64,000 nucleotides of DNA from Priestia filamentosa (GCF_900177535.1 NZ_FXAJ01000007.1:124001-188000); one strand, 5' to 3'. Shown: positions 34,990 through 43,591, counted from the stretch's first letter. The notes: generated by a model not told the origin, from the sequence alone. Numbers and translations are program-made.

Positions 34990-35442
34990 ATGTCTATAAG
35001 CAGCCGATTCTCTGTCGGAATTCATATATTATCTCTTTTAGAACTAAACAAAGAAAACGTTAATTCCTCTGAATGGATTGCCAAAAGTGTCAATACAAAC
35101 TCAGTTGTTATTCGTAAGATTATGGGGATGTTAAAAAATGCAGGATTAGTGAATGTTCGCCCTGGAGTTGCTGGAGCAGAGCTTGCCAAAGAGCTATCTG
35201 CTATTACGCTTCTTGATGTGTATAAGGCGGTAAACGTTGTGCAAGAAAATGAGCTATTTAGCATACATGGCAATCCAAATCCAGAATGCCCTGTTGGAAA
35301 AAATATTCAAGAAACAGTGATGCCGATCTTCACAGCTGCACAGTTAGCACTTGAAAAATCGCTCGAAAATGTAACCATTGAAGATGTTGTAAAGGATATT
35401 AAACAAAAGGCCGAAACAGAGAGCACAAATACAACATGCTAA
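34990..35442 (+). CDS. Rrf2-family regulator, YwnA-like
   Basis: 150-aa winged-helix repressor. FSVGIHILSLLELNKENVNS, SVNTNSVVIRKIMGMLKNAG and VRPGVAGAELAKELSAITLL match YwnA and related Rrf2 proteins that lack a full iron-sulfur ligand set. It has single Cys residues in NPECPVGKN and at the C-terminus (TNTTC), so thiol-based sensing is possible. The ATG at 34990 is preceded by AAGGAAGGTGA. It is divergent from the YwnB-like gene, its probable target. Confidence 0.9.
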   Translation: MSISSRFSVGIHILSLLELNKENVNSSEWIAKSVNTNSVVIRKIMGMLKNAGLVNVRPGVAGAELAKELSAITLLDVYKAVNVVQENELFSIHGNPNPECPVGKNIQETVMPIFTAAQLALEKSLENVTIEDVVKDIKQKAETESTNTTC

Positions 35443-35446
35443 ATAT

Positions 35447-35487
35447 AAAAAAGCCGGAAGATAGCTAAGCTATCTTCCGGCTTTTTT
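35447..35487. terminator. Strong bidirectional terminator
   Basis: AAAAAAGCCGGAAGATAGC pairs with GCTATCTTCCGGCTTTTTT over a three-base loop, between convergent genes. Confidence 0.95.
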
Positions 35488-35496
35488 TAAAACCTT

Positions 35497-36720
35497 TTAT
35501 CCTTTAACACTTTCTTTTTTCATCATCCCAAATACTTGCTTCCAAGACATCTTCTCACTATATTTCATAACGCCTCGTTTGTATAAACGATTCGCAACAA
35601 TACTTATAAGAAGTGTTGTGACGATAATAATGACAATTCCTAAAGCAAGTTCCCATCCAGCTGCACTTCCCATTAAATAACGACTAAACATAAGGGTTGG
35701 TGTAAGAACAGGAATGTATGAACAAATTGTAATATAACTAGCCGTCGGATCTCCCATTGTCATCATTCCTAAAAAGAAGTTTGCAAATGAAATCATCATT
35801 AGGGGAGAAGTGAAGTTTCCAATGTCTTCTGAACGTGATGCAAGTGACCCTAATGCTGCATAAATCATTCCATTTAACATAAATCCAATTAAGAAGAACA
35901 AGATAAACAGAAGAGTAATCGAAACAGTAAAGCCGCTTACATCAATAAAATCTAAGGCTAAAGTATCTGCCCATCCCAGTGACTTAACAATTAGGAACGA
36001 ACCTAGGATAACGAGAATATTCGCCAGACCTATAAGCATATTGGAGATAATTTTTCCGTACATCATTGTAATAGGTTTTACTTTTGTAATCATAATTTCC
36101 ATTACGCGGCTGCTTTTTTCACCAACAATTCCATTCGCAATACCTATTCCATACAAAAGGATAAACATATACATTGTGAAAACAAATACCCAGACAACCC
36201 CTGTTGGTTTATCATCTGTATCTGAATCTAATACCGTGTCTTTAATAGTAATTGGCGTCTGCAGCTCTTTTAACACATCGCCAGAAATGCCTTGTTCAGT
36301 TGAAACCTTTGCACTGTACTGCTGTTGAAGAGTGCCTTGTAACACCGTTGTAACTGAAGCTGGTGGTGTGAATTCGTAGCGCTGTTCAAGAACGGGCTTT
36401 CCTGATTGTTCTTCAATAATATAAAGAGCTTCATAATCTCCATCTTTTACACCTTGCTCTGCTTTACTAACTTGATTACCTTCTAAAAATTTAAACTTGT
36501 AATCTTCTTTTAAGCTACCTAACATTGCATTATCTGATACTTGATAGTTTGTACCTTTATTTACGATGGCAATTGTGTCTTTCTCTCCATCACTTTTAAA
36601 ATGTGTAAACCCAAAAAAACCAATTATCGCTATAAAAGGAATAATAATTCCAATCCAAAACCCTTTTTTCCCAAACTGCTCTTTTAAATGAAAGCCAAGT
36701 ACTTTCCCGAAATTCCCCAT
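35497..36720 (-). CDS. ABC-2 type exporter permease (NatB/YhaP-like)
   Basis: 407-aa permease. One N-terminal helix (FWIGIIIPFIAIIGFFGF) is followed by an extracytoplasmic domain of about 150 residues and then five to six C-terminal helices, with the GIGIANGIVGEKSSRVMEIM motif typical of the NatB family. The start codon overlaps the stop of the ATPase gene (TAATG), so they are translationally coupled. The substrate may be Na+, a peptide or a toxic compound. Confidence 0.9.
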   Translation of the reverse strand: MGNFGKVLGFHLKEQFGKKGFWIGIIIPFIAIIGFFGFTHFKSDGEKDTIAIVNKGTNYQVSDNAMLGSLKEDYKFKFLEGNQVSKAEQGVKDGDYEALYIIEEQSGKPVLEQRYEFTPPASVTTVLQGTLQQQYSAKVSTEQGISGDVLKELQTPITIKDTVLDSDTDDKPTGVVWVFVFTMYMFILLYGIGIANGIVGEKSSRVMEIMITKVKPITMMYGKIISNMLIGLANILVILGSFLIVKSLGWADTLALDFIDVSGFTVSITLLFILFFLIGFMLNGMIYAALGSLASRSEDIGNFTSPLMMISFANFFLGMMTMGDPTASYITICSYIPVLTPTLMFSRYLMGSAAGWELALGIVIIIVTTLLISIVANRLYKRGVMKYSEKMSWKQVFGMMKKESVKG

Positions 36721-37589
36721 TATCTCACCTTCTCCACAAACACTTCATGAAGGGTTGGCTCAAGAAGTGTAAATTCTCGAATAGCGGTCCCACTTGCTTT
36801 TACCTCTTGCAGTAGTGCTAATCCTTCTTCATCACTTTTTACTTTTTGCTCATAATACAAGCCATTTTTCTCCCACTCACTAGAAAGAGGTTGATCAATC
36901 TCTGGCAAGACACGAAGATAACGATAGCCATAACTTTCTTTAATTTCTTTTACTGTTCCTTGTACAACTGGATTTCCAGCTTTCATCATAATAATATGCT
37001 GACAAAACTGTTCAACCTTATCCATCCGGTGAGAAGACAAAATAAATGTTTTACCTTTATGTACCTCTTCTTGAATGATGCGTGATAGTAAATCAGCGTT
37101 TACAGGATCAAGACCGCTAAATGGTTCGTCTAAAATGATAATATCTGGATTATGTAGGACGGTTGCGATAATCTGAACTTTTTGCTGATTTCCTTTTGAA
37201 AGCTCCCCTGCTGTACTGTTGTGATAGTGAGAAATTTCAAAGCGTTCAAGCCATTCTTTAATCTTTTCTTTTGCCTGCTTTCGTTTCATCCCTTCAAGCT
37301 CTGCAAAATATAGTAGCTGCTCGCTCACTTTTGCTTTTGGATACAGTCCTCGTTCTTCTGGAAGATATCCAAAGGTTACGTTCCGTTTAGAAAAGGTTTT
37401 CCCTTCCCAATGTACGCTTCCTCCGTTTTTTGGAATAAGATCAAGCATCATTTTTAATGTCGTTGTTTTTCCTGCTCCATTACGACCAAGCAAACCAAGA
37501 ATCTCACCGCGTGGTAATGTAAAGGAAAGATTGTTTACTGCCTGATTAGACCCAAAGCGTTTGCTTAATCCTTCAACTACTAACGTCAT
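36720..37589 (-). CDS. ABC exporter ATP-binding protein (NatA/YhaQ-like)
   Basis: 289-aa ATPase. Walker A GLLGRNGAGKTTTLK, signature ELSKGNQQKVQ, Walker B IIILDEPFSGLDPVNADL and H-loop SSHRM are all intact. A C-terminal DUF4162-like tail of about 75 residues is typical of NatA/YhaQ. It pairs with the permease at 35497-36720 by a one-base overlap. The promoter should lie between 37590 and 37760, where nothing else was found. Confidence 0.93.
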   Translation of the reverse strand: MTLVVEGLSKRFGSNQAVNNLSFTLPRGEILGLLGRNGAGKTTTLKMMLDLIPKNGGSVHWEGKTFSKRNVTFGYLPEERGLYPKAKVSEQLLYFAELEGMKRKQAKEKIKEWLERFEISHYHNSTAGELSKGNQQKVQIIATVLHNPDIIILDEPFSGLDPVNADLLSRIIQEEVHKGKTFILSSHRMDKVEQFCQHIIMMKAGNPVVQGTVKEIKESYGYRYLRVLPEIDQPLSSEWEKNGLYYEQKVKSDEEGLALLQEVKASGTAIREFTLLEPTLHEVFVEKVR

Positions 37590-37760
37590 ATTTGCACCTC
37601 TCTTTTTTAATTAACATGTTTTTAGTTTACTATTTTTTAATAACATGCAATCTAACTTTTCCTTTATCCCTCCTTTACTTTTTTATACGAACAACTTCTA
37701 AAAAGGTTTCAAACCTTTTCCATTTTCCCTAGCAGTAAGGAGTTCTCCCTAGCTTTCTTA

Positions 37761-37931
37761 CTAATTTAAAAAGATGCCAATAATCGTTGTAATAAATAAC
37801 ACAACAAAAAAGGCAATTATAACGTACCCAATCATTTTAATGCTTTTTGGAGTGTTTTTATGACTTCCTTTGTATGGATTTCCTGTCACTTTATCCAAAT
37901 GATCTTCAACATCGTTGAAAGGTTCTTTCAT
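37761..37931 (-). CDS. Small single-pass membrane protein
   Basis: 56 aa: a hydrophilic N-terminus (MKEPFNDVEDHLDKVTGNPY), then one strong membrane helix near the end (IKMIGYVIIAFFVVLFITTI). An ideal AAGGAG lies eight bases before the ATG, which rules out the longer frame. I do not recognise a family. Confidence 0.7.
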   Translation of the reverse strand: MKEPFNDVEDHLDKVTGNPYKGSHKNTPKSIKMIGYVIIAFFVVLFITTIIGIFLN

Positions 37932-38108
37932 GTATATCTCCTTCTTTATTCTACGATAACAAACTTTTCCCTTCTTTCCATACAATAATAACCATTATTT
38001 CCAGTCACCTTTTAACGTTCTTTTCTTGCTAATGTTTCATCCCCCTATAAAATAGGGAAAAGACTAATGTAAGGACAAATGATCATACAAAAAAAGGACG
38101 GATTTATA

Positions 38109-38309
38109 ATGAAAAACAAGCCTTCGAAAAACGAACTTATTATGTCAATTCTTTTTACCATTATTATGGCAATCTCCGCCCTTTACTTCCTTATAGCACA
38201 GCAGAGTAAAAACGGTGTGATTGTTTCCCTTCTGTTCACCATCATGGGTGGTTTAATGATAAAGAAAGCCAAGAAAAATTCACATAAACCAAAAAGCAGG
38301 AAGCTTTAA
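38109..38309 (+). CDS. Small two-helix membrane protein
   Basis: 66 aa with two hydrophobic helices (LIMSILFTIIMAISALYFLI and GVIVSLLFTIMGGLMI) and a basic tail. AAAAGGACGG precedes ATG 38109; the ten-codon upstream extension is unsupported. Its last ten codons form the left arm of the terminator at 38281-38337. Family not recognised. Confidence 0.65.
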   Translation: MKNKPSKNELIMSILFTIIMAISALYFLIAQQSKNGVIVSLLFTIMGGLMIKKAKKNSHKPKSRKL

Positions 38310-38337
38310 ATATGCTTCCTGCTTTTTGGTTTATGTG
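38281..38337. terminator. 24-bp perfect hairpin shared by two convergent gene ends
   Basis: CACATAAACCAAAAAGCAGG and the next four bases (AAGC) pair exactly with 38314-38337 over the loop TTTAAATAT. The left arm encodes the last residues of the 66-aa protein; the right arm overlaps the stop codon of the STAS gene. Confidence 0.9.
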
Positions 38338-39086
38338 GCACAGTTCGACTTTTTTAACACTTTACTTAAACTGTTTTGGAATTCAATTTTCATATTAATG
38401 GATGTTTTGTTTAAATGCATGGCATGCTTAGGCTTAATAGCTACGACGCTAGGTACAACACCCATCAAATCTAGTTCGTGAAGGAGGTCAACAAACTTGG
38501 ACACACCGTCGTCTGTAATCCCTCCAACGCCGCTAAAATCAAAGTAAATAACATCATACTCTTTCTCAAAAATCTTAGCAAGTAGTGGTGTTTCATTATG
38601 TTCGATAAGCTCGTTATCCAAATCACCAAAAAGAGGCACAAGCGCTTCTTTTTTCGTAATTTCAATGAGCGGGGAGCTTAGCTTTTTCACTTTTGTTAGA
38701 GCTTGCTCAAGTTCTTCTTTTTTATCTAAAAGCTCCATATTTGTTTCAGCAAGTCGAGCTCTGTGCTGTGAGACTAAACGTTCTAATTCAGTAAGGCGTG
38801 TATCTTTTTCAATACAAAGCACATGCCCTTCTCCAGCGTGCCAATGAATGGATACATCCATGAGAGCGTATGGTGAATAAAGCGTGCGCATTGTAAGCTC
38901 ACATGTTGCCATTCTATTAAACTCGCTTAGAATAGACAATGCCTTACTTTTACTTCCCGAGTCCACAAGTTCCAAAAAGTTATCTGCATGTGGAAAAACA
39001 TCGTTGCTTTGTGCTGATTGAGATAAAATTGTGAAATCATGCTTCACATGGAAATACGGATGCGGTAAATATTGACTAACTGACAC
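38331..39086 (-). CDS. PAS-like/coiled-coil/STAS protein (RsbR-type)
   Basis: 251 aa. Residues about 25-95 look like a PAS-type sensor domain, 96-137 are a charged coiled coil (RLTELERLVSQHRARLAETN), and 137-248 form a STAS domain introduced by SSPLIEITKKEALVPLFGDLD-type sequence as in RsbR stressosome proteins. Where RsbR has its first phosphorylated Thr (DT motif) this protein has Asp (TDDGV), and the second Thr is also missing. That suggests a signalling partner that is not phosphorylated. GTG at 39086 has AAGGAG nine bases upstream and overlaps the B12-binding gene by 11 bases. A stressosome or sigma-B input is inferred. Confidence 0.8.
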   Translation of the reverse strand: MSVSQYLPHPYFHVKHDFTILSQSAQSNDVFPHADNFLELVDSGSKSKALSILSEFNRMATCELTMRTLYSPYALMDVSIHWHAGEGHVLCIEKDTRLTELERLVSQHRARLAETNMELLDKKEELEQALTKVKKLSSPLIEITKKEALVPLFGDLDNELIEHNETPLLAKIFEKEYDVIYFDFSGVGGITDDGVSKFVDLLHELDLMGVVPSVVAIKPKHAMHLNKTSINMKIEFQNSLSKVLKKSNCAT

Positions 39087-39738
39087 TTGTTTCCACTCCT
39101 TGTGGATAGTGATTTATCCAATTCTGAGTTTCTGCTAGACTACTGATAAGTACAGTTCGCTCAGACGTATGTGAAGCAAAAGAATACTGTGAAATAAGCC
39201 GTCCCCCGACAATAACGATTGGACTATTTGGCAGACTTTCAAGTTCTTCAATATATTCTCTTAGCTGTTCTGCATGATAAATAATTGAAAATGAAAGGGA
39301 AATCACATCTGGTTTCCATTCTTTTGCTGCTGTTGTTGCATACTCAAGCGGAAGATTTGGGCCCATAAAACGAGTTTCCCAGCCACTTTCTTCAAAGAGA
39401 TTACAGGCCATTTTTAAGCCAAGATGATGTTGTTCATGCTGGAGACATAAAAACATGGCTTTTTGGTTTTTAGGCGGAACCTCTTGTTCCCTAAGCTTTT
39501 CCCACTGATATCTTGCTAAAATAAATTCACACGTTGACGTAGCTAGGTGCTCATCTGCAACGGTTACTTCATTTTTTTCCCACAAGTATCCAATGTGTGC
39601 CATCGCTTTTGCCACAAGCTCTTCATAAATGTATAGACTATCCTGCCCGGAATTCTTTATCTCAGAAAGAAGCTTCCATGCTTCTTCTTGACTTCCTGAT
39701 AGCAACAATGAAGAAAGCTCAATATATTTTTCAGGCAA
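39076..39738 (-). CDS. Cobalamin-binding photosensor-like protein without DNA-binding domain
   Basis: 220 aa. Residues 1-85 form the helical cap domain with W53-x9-E63-H64, the motif that covers adenosylcobalamin in the photoreceptors CarH and LitR. Residues 92-215 form a Rossmann B12-binding domain with E102-x-H104-x2-G107 (the usual DxHxxG with Asp replaced by Glu), an S-x-S strand at 147-149 and GG at 178-179. There is no MerR helix-turn-helix. A TTG start follows GAGGTGA at six bases. It lies 11 bases after the 116-aa gene and overlaps the STAS gene, so the two products probably interact. Light sensing is inference. Confidence 0.82.
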   Translation of the reverse strand: MPEKYIELSSLLLSGSQEEAWKLLSEIKNSGQDSLYIYEELVAKAMAHIGYLWEKNEVTVADEHLATSTCEFILARYQWEKLREQEVPPKNQKAMFLCLQHEQHHLGLKMACNLFEESGWETRFMGPNLPLEYATTAAKEWKPDVISLSFSIIYHAEQLREYIEELESLPNSPIVIVGGRLISQYSFASHTSERTVLISSLAETQNWINHYPQGVETSVS

Positions 39739-39749
39739 GAAACATCACC

Positions 39750-40100
39750 TCATTTATTTTCTAGCCTTTCTATTGCCTTTTGCAAAAAGGCAATATGCTT
39801 TTGTACCCCTTCATTTTTCTGCTTTTTAAACTGTTTAATAAGTCGTTCAAAATTATCGATTAAATGATCGGTTTTCATCCCTCGAGATGTTAAAATACCG
39901 TTCAGCCATTCTGCGTAGTCAATAAACATTTTCACGTTATCGTGATGAATGGCAGCGCGAAGCTGGTTCAAATGATGTTCATTGTCCTCTTGGCATTTCT
40001 GTTTGCCCGCTTCTCCAAACTTTTGAAGAAGTTCTGGATACTCAGTATAAATCTCTTCTGTAACTTCCGTAACGATCTTGTTTGCTATAGCACTATTCAT
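39750..40100 (-). CDS. Helical protein of the B12-sensor operon
   Basis: 116 aa, predicted all-helical. The segment NVKMFIDYAEWLNGILTSRG followed by a regular heptad pattern recalls the helical N-terminal domain that precedes cap and B12-binding domains in larger bacterial cobalamin sensors, from memory of such proteins. Here that domain is a separate gene. It overlaps the preceding ABM gene (ATGA) and is 11 bases from the B12-binding gene. I infer a subunit of the same sensor. A general four-helix adaptor is an alternative. Confidence 0.55.
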   Translation of the reverse strand: MNSAIANKIVTEVTEEIYTEYPELLQKFGEAGKQKCQEDNEHHLNQLRAAIHHDNVKMFIDYAEWLNGILTSRGMKTDHLIDNFERLIKQFKKQKNEGVQKHIAFLQKAIERLENK

Positions 40101-40402
40101 GTTGCTACCTGTCTATATCTGCTTACTTTTGGGCGGATAGAAGCAAGATTTTGATCTGGATAGTTTTTTTCAAGTTCATGCACTTTTTTATACTCTTTGC
40201 TTGTTATATATTGAAGGTAATCTTCTTTAGATTCCCAACATATTTCAACCGTTAATTCTGCTGGGTGCTGTTCATTTTGTAACAGTTGGAAGGAAACAAA
40301 CCCCTCAAACTCATCAACTAATTTGGAGCGATTTTGATAGATATGAATAACTTCATCTATTTTATCTTCTGGCACTACTACTGTTGAGTGAACGGTGTAC
40401 AT
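40097..40402 (-). CDS. ABM-domain protein, first gene of the B12-sensor operon
   Basis: 101-aa antibiotic-biosynthesis-monooxygenase fold: VHSTVVVPEDKIDEVIHIYQ, EFEGFVSFQLLQNEQHPAEL and VEICWESKEDYLQYI. Members include heme-degrading HmoB/IsdG enzymes as well as uncharacterised ones. AAAGGTGGGGAGAAAAT precedes the ATG. Translational coupling to the three downstream genes suggests a joint function, perhaps oxidation or turnover of a tetrapyrrole or quinone; that is speculation. Confidence 0.8.
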   Translation of the reverse strand: MYTVHSTVVVPEDKIDEVIHIYQNRSKLVDEFEGFVSFQLLQNEQHPAELTVEICWESKEDYLQYITSKEYKKVHELEKNYPDQNLASIRPKVSRYRQVAT

Positions 40403-40660
40403 ATTTTCTCCCCACCTTTATTCGGTTAAATAAAGAACTGCATACATATTATTTTAACAAACTCTATCCCCTTTTGAAAACGATAGTCGGTTTTACTCAT
40501 AATGGTGAATAGGATTTAACAAGAATTTTGTATTTTATAAAGGTTCTCACCTTTGTAAATTTAAATTATAATAATCTTCTAATAAAAAATGAAAGTCCTG
40601 CTTTTTTTGTCGAATGGGTAAAATTCTCTCTAGAACTGCGAAAAGAAAGGAGCACGCAAA

Positions 40661-41167
40661 GTGAAGGATTTATCAACACCTAATATGGATATCATTACAG
40701 GCATCCTCTATAGCACAGTCTCAGAAAATGTCTGCCGTCTTAAAGAAAGTATCGAAGATGCAAGCGAAGTTGAAATTCATTTCAAAGGAAAAGAGCATAA
40801 TGAAAATAGTATTGCAGAGCTTTTAAAACATATTGCATATGTTGATTTAAGGTGGGTGTATAGATTGAAATGTACTTCTATTCCTCCAGAGCTAGAGAAA
40901 GAGTACGGACCTGAGTTAGATGAAAAAGGGAATCTCCCCTCTGCTGAAGGATCTTCTCTCTCCTTTCTTCTTCAACAACTAGACGCTGTTCACCAAAAAT
41001 TAAAGGAAGTTTGTGTTACGTTAAAAGATGAAAATTTAACAAAGGTTGTTTCATATGAAAAAGGAGAAAAAGCCACCATTAGATGGGGACTTTGGCATAT
41101 GGCAGATCATAATCGTTATCATCAAGCACATATCAACAAACTCCGTCAAATGTATAAAAGAACATAA
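40661..41167 (+). CDS. DinB-family protein
   Basis: 168-aa four-helix-bundle protein with the DinB metal-binding histidines: His in LLKHIAYVDLRW and the pair in LWHMADHNRYHQAHI. DinB/YfiT-type proteins include thiol S-transferases and proteins of unknown role. GTG at 40661 follows AAAGGAGCACGCAAA. It is divergent from the B12-sensor operon across about 260 bases that contain a short dyad (AAAGGT-TCTC-ACCTTT near 40539). Confidence 0.85.
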   Translation: MKDLSTPNMDIITGILYSTVSENVCRLKESIEDASEVEIHFKGKEHNENSIAELLKHIAYVDLRWVYRLKCTSIPPELEKEYGPELDEKGNLPSAEGSSLSFLLQQLDAVHQKLKEVCVTLKDENLTKVVSYEKGEKATIRWGLWHMADHNRYHQAHINKLRQMYKRT

Positions 41168-41169
41168 AG

Positions 41170-41201
41170 AAAAAGGCATTCACCGCCGTGAATGCCTTTT
41201 T
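41170..41201 (+). terminator. Terminator of the DinB gene
   Basis: AAAAAGGCATTCAC pairs with GTGAATGCCTTTTT over a four-base loop. Confidence 0.92.
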
Positions 41202-41412
41202 CTATAAGGGGAAATTCTTTACAAGAGTAAAGAGGGTTAAACAAAATAAGGGAAAGTCTTGCTACCGCTTTGTTACATTGTAAAAAAGAGTTGTAATTTG
41301 ACTTTTTTGCTTGTTTTGTTTGACATCTTTATCTTATTATAAATATGTAATAAAATAAAATGATTAAAATTAAAAAAAGTCATCATTTTTTTTGATGGGA
41401 GTCCAACAACAA

Positions 41413-42270
41413 ATGGAATTTAAAGACTTACTTATTTTTAAAACGCTTGCTGAAGAAGGTAACGTCACAAAAACAGCTGAAAAGCTTTGTTACGTTCAGT
41501 CGAATATTACTACTCGGATGAAGAAATTAGAACAGTCTCTAGGGGCTACACTATTTTATCGTCACTCAAAAGGAATTACGCTCACTTCAAAAGGAAGACT
41601 TCTTCTAAAAAAAGGAGAAGAAATTTTGCGGCTTGTAGAAGAAACGGAAACGTTATTAAAAGAAGGAGACAGTCCAGCAGGTCATTTAACAATTGGAGCT
41701 AATGAAACAACGGCTCTTGTGCACCTTCCCCCACTTTTGACAACGTTTAGCATGCAATATCCTGATGTTCATCTTTCTCTGCAAGTTGATTCAACCGAAA
41801 ACTTAGTTGAAAGCGTTCTTTCTCACGAACTTGACGGCTCTTTTGTTGTAGGTCCTGTGCATCATATTGAAGTTGAAACTCTTCCTGTATTAAATGAAAA
41901 GCTCGTTATCATTACAAACAGTGAAGAACCTTTTAATGAAACAAATCCAAGTCATCAAACTCTTTTAACTCGCCCAAACTATGTTCACCACGCTCGTATT
42001 CATGAATGGCTAAATGGAAATGGAATTAGACCTGCAAGAACGATGGAATTTAACACATTAGAAGCAATTATTAGCTGTGTAAAAGCAGGGCTCGGGTTCT
42101 CTGTATTAACTAAATCTCTTGCAGACTATCATCGAAATGATGGATATCTTCACTATCATGAGCTTTCTGCTTCTTCCTTTCAAACCATTTTTATTTATCG
42201 AAAAGACGGATTAATCACAAAAGCATTTGATGCTTTTACAAAGTCAATTGAAGCTGAATTTCTCTCTTAA
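41413..42270 (+). CDS. LysR-family transcriptional regulator (CysL/YwfK-like)
   Basis: 285 aa. Helix-turn-helix: EEGNVTKTAEKLCYVQSNIT followed by RMKKLEQSLGATLFYRHSKG. The effector domain begins at HLTIGANETTA. ATG at 41413 has GGGAG about ten bases upstream; earlier in-frame starts at 41392/41395 do not. A TTGACA at 41320 may belong to its promoter. It has no divergent partner, so the target is unknown. Confidence 0.88.
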   Translation: MEFKDLLIFKTLAEEGNVTKTAEKLCYVQSNITTRMKKLEQSLGATLFYRHSKGITLTSKGRLLLKKGEEILRLVEETETLLKEGDSPAGHLTIGANETTALVHLPPLLTTFSMQYPDVHLSLQVDSTENLVESVLSHELDGSFVVGPVHHIEVETLPVLNEKLVIITNSEEPFNETNPSHQTLLTRPNYVHHARIHEWLNGNGIRPARTMEFNTLEAIISCVKAGLGFSVLTKSLADYHRNDGYLHYHELSASSFQTIFIYRKDGLITKAFDAFTKSIEAEFLS

Positions 42271-42297
42271 AAAGCACGAATTTCTCGTGCTTTTTTT
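42269..42297. terminator. Bidirectional terminator
   Basis: AAAAGCACGA pairs with TCGTGCTTTT over a five-base loop, followed by T-run, between convergent genes. Confidence 0.9.
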
Positions 42298-42771
42298 CTA
42301 TGAATTATATAGGAAAGGTTTAGCGGACTTCTTCATGAAAAGCGGATGTCTTGGATGGCGCTCTTTTGTAACCCCAAGCGCGTAAAGAGGATAAGATTTT
42401 AAAAGGGTTAGGACTTTTTCATTTTGCTTCAAAAAAGCCCCATGTATTCCCCATGCAAGAACAATACGCTCTGCTCGATTAGCAGCTTGCAGCAAAAATT
42501 GTTCGTTACTTGCCCCAACAGGTTCCTTTGCTTTTTTCAGCATTTCAGGTGTGCTTGCTCGGTAGGAGAATAAGTTGACAACTTCAAGAGAGCCATATCC
42601 CCATTCCTTTGCAAATGCAATACATCTTCTAACAGTGGGATTATCTTTTGTTTCTCCTTCTGTAATTGGATTAAGCATAATAAAGACAACCCTTGGCTTC
42701 GTTTCGTCCCAAATACGCCAAAGGGAATAACGGTACACTCTTGTTTCATCTAAGTTTGCGCCTGTAATCAT
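42298..42771 (-). CDS. DUF1643-domain protein
   Basis: 157 aa. YRYSLWRIWDETKPRVVFIM with LNPITEGETKDNPTVRRC, VVNLFSYRASTPEML and the final KERHPRHPLFMK define DUF1643, a family of unknown function. AAAGGAGTTAGACA precedes the ATG. Confidence 0.9.
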   Translation of the reverse strand: MITGANLDETRVYRYSLWRIWDETKPRVVFIMLNPITEGETKDNPTVRRCIAFAKEWGYGSLEVVNLFSYRASTPEMLKKAKEPVGASNEQFLLQAANRAERIVLAWGIHGAFLKQNEKVLTLLKSYPLYALGVTKERHPRHPLFMKKSAKPFLYNS

Positions 42772-42813
42772 TGTCTAACTCCTTTGCTCATTTTCTTGAA
42801 ATCAGTTTACCAC

Positions 42814-42843
42814 AAAAAAACTCCTAGTCGCTTGGACTAGGAG
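42814..42843 (-). terminator. Terminator of the SDR gene
   Basis: CTCCTAGTC pairs with GACTAGGAG over a five-base loop; on the minus strand it continues into seven T. Confidence 0.9.
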
Positions 42844-42850
42844 AAGGTAA

Positions 42851-43591
42851 CTATTGTTTATGATGCATTGGTCGAACAGTTACTTCGTTTACATTCACAT
42901 TTTCTGGCTGTGATAAAGCGAAAGTAACGGCTCTTGCAATGTCCCCTGGTTCTAATGGATTGACAGCACTTTGATGGTTTCTACTTATTTCTAATACTTC
43001 TTCATCTGTTGTATGGCCTGATAGTTCCGTTTCAACCATGCCTGGCGAAACGTTTGTAACGCGTACGCCTGTTTTTGCTAGTTCTTTCTCCATCCCCATT
43101 GATAGCGCCCGCACGGCATATTTTGTTGCCCCGTACACAACGTTTGAACGTGATATTTCATGCCCTGCTACAGAAGAAACGTTAACAATATGACCGCTTC
43201 CTTGTTCAATCAACTTCGGAAGCACAGCATGAATCCCATATAGGACACCTTTAATATTAACATCAATCATTTTCTCCCATTCTTCCACCTGATCGTTTTT
43301 TAAGAATGAACGATACATAACCCCTGCGTTATTAATGAGAAAGTCAATTCGCCCAAACGCTTCTTGAGCTTTTGTCACCACATTTTCGACTTCTTCTTTT
43401 TTCGTTACATCAGCTTGCACAACAAGAGCATTGCTTTTTTCTTCAATTTTACGAGCTAAATTCTCTAACCGTTCTACACGACGAGCGGATAAAACAACTT
43501 GAACTCCTTGTTCAGCAAGCTGTAGAGCAATTGCTTCTCCAATACCACTGCTTGCGCCTGTAATAATCGCTACTTTTCCTTGTAAATTCAT
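42851..43591 (-). CDS. Short-chain dehydrogenase/reductase
   Basis: 246-aa classical SDR. The cofactor motif is ITGASSGIGEAIA, then NNAGVM, and the catalytic Ser-Tyr-Lys is in NVSSVAG and VYGATKYAV. Sequence resembles the YdfG/serine 3-dehydrogenase type, NADP-preferring (SARRVERL after strand 2). Substrate unknown. ATAGGAGGAATAAAAAG precedes the ATG. Confidence 0.93.
   Translation of the reverse strand: MNLQGKVAIITGASSGIGEAIALQLAEQGVQVVLSARRVERLENLARKIEEKSNALVVQADVTKKEEVENVVTKAQEAFGRIDFLINNAGVMYRSFLKNDQVEEWEKMIDVNIKGVLYGIHAVLPKLIEQGSGHIVNVSSVAGHEISRSNVVYGATKYAVRALSMGMEKELAKTGVRVTNVSPGMVETELSGHTTDEEVLEISRNHQSAVNPLEPGDIARAVTFALSQPENVNVNEVTVRPMHHKQ

Noticed and set aside
40539-40554. AAAGGT-TCTC-ACCTTT dyad between the B12-sensor operon and the DinB gene
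   Set aside because: Only six-base arms in a low-complexity region; too short to call an operator without comparison to relatives.
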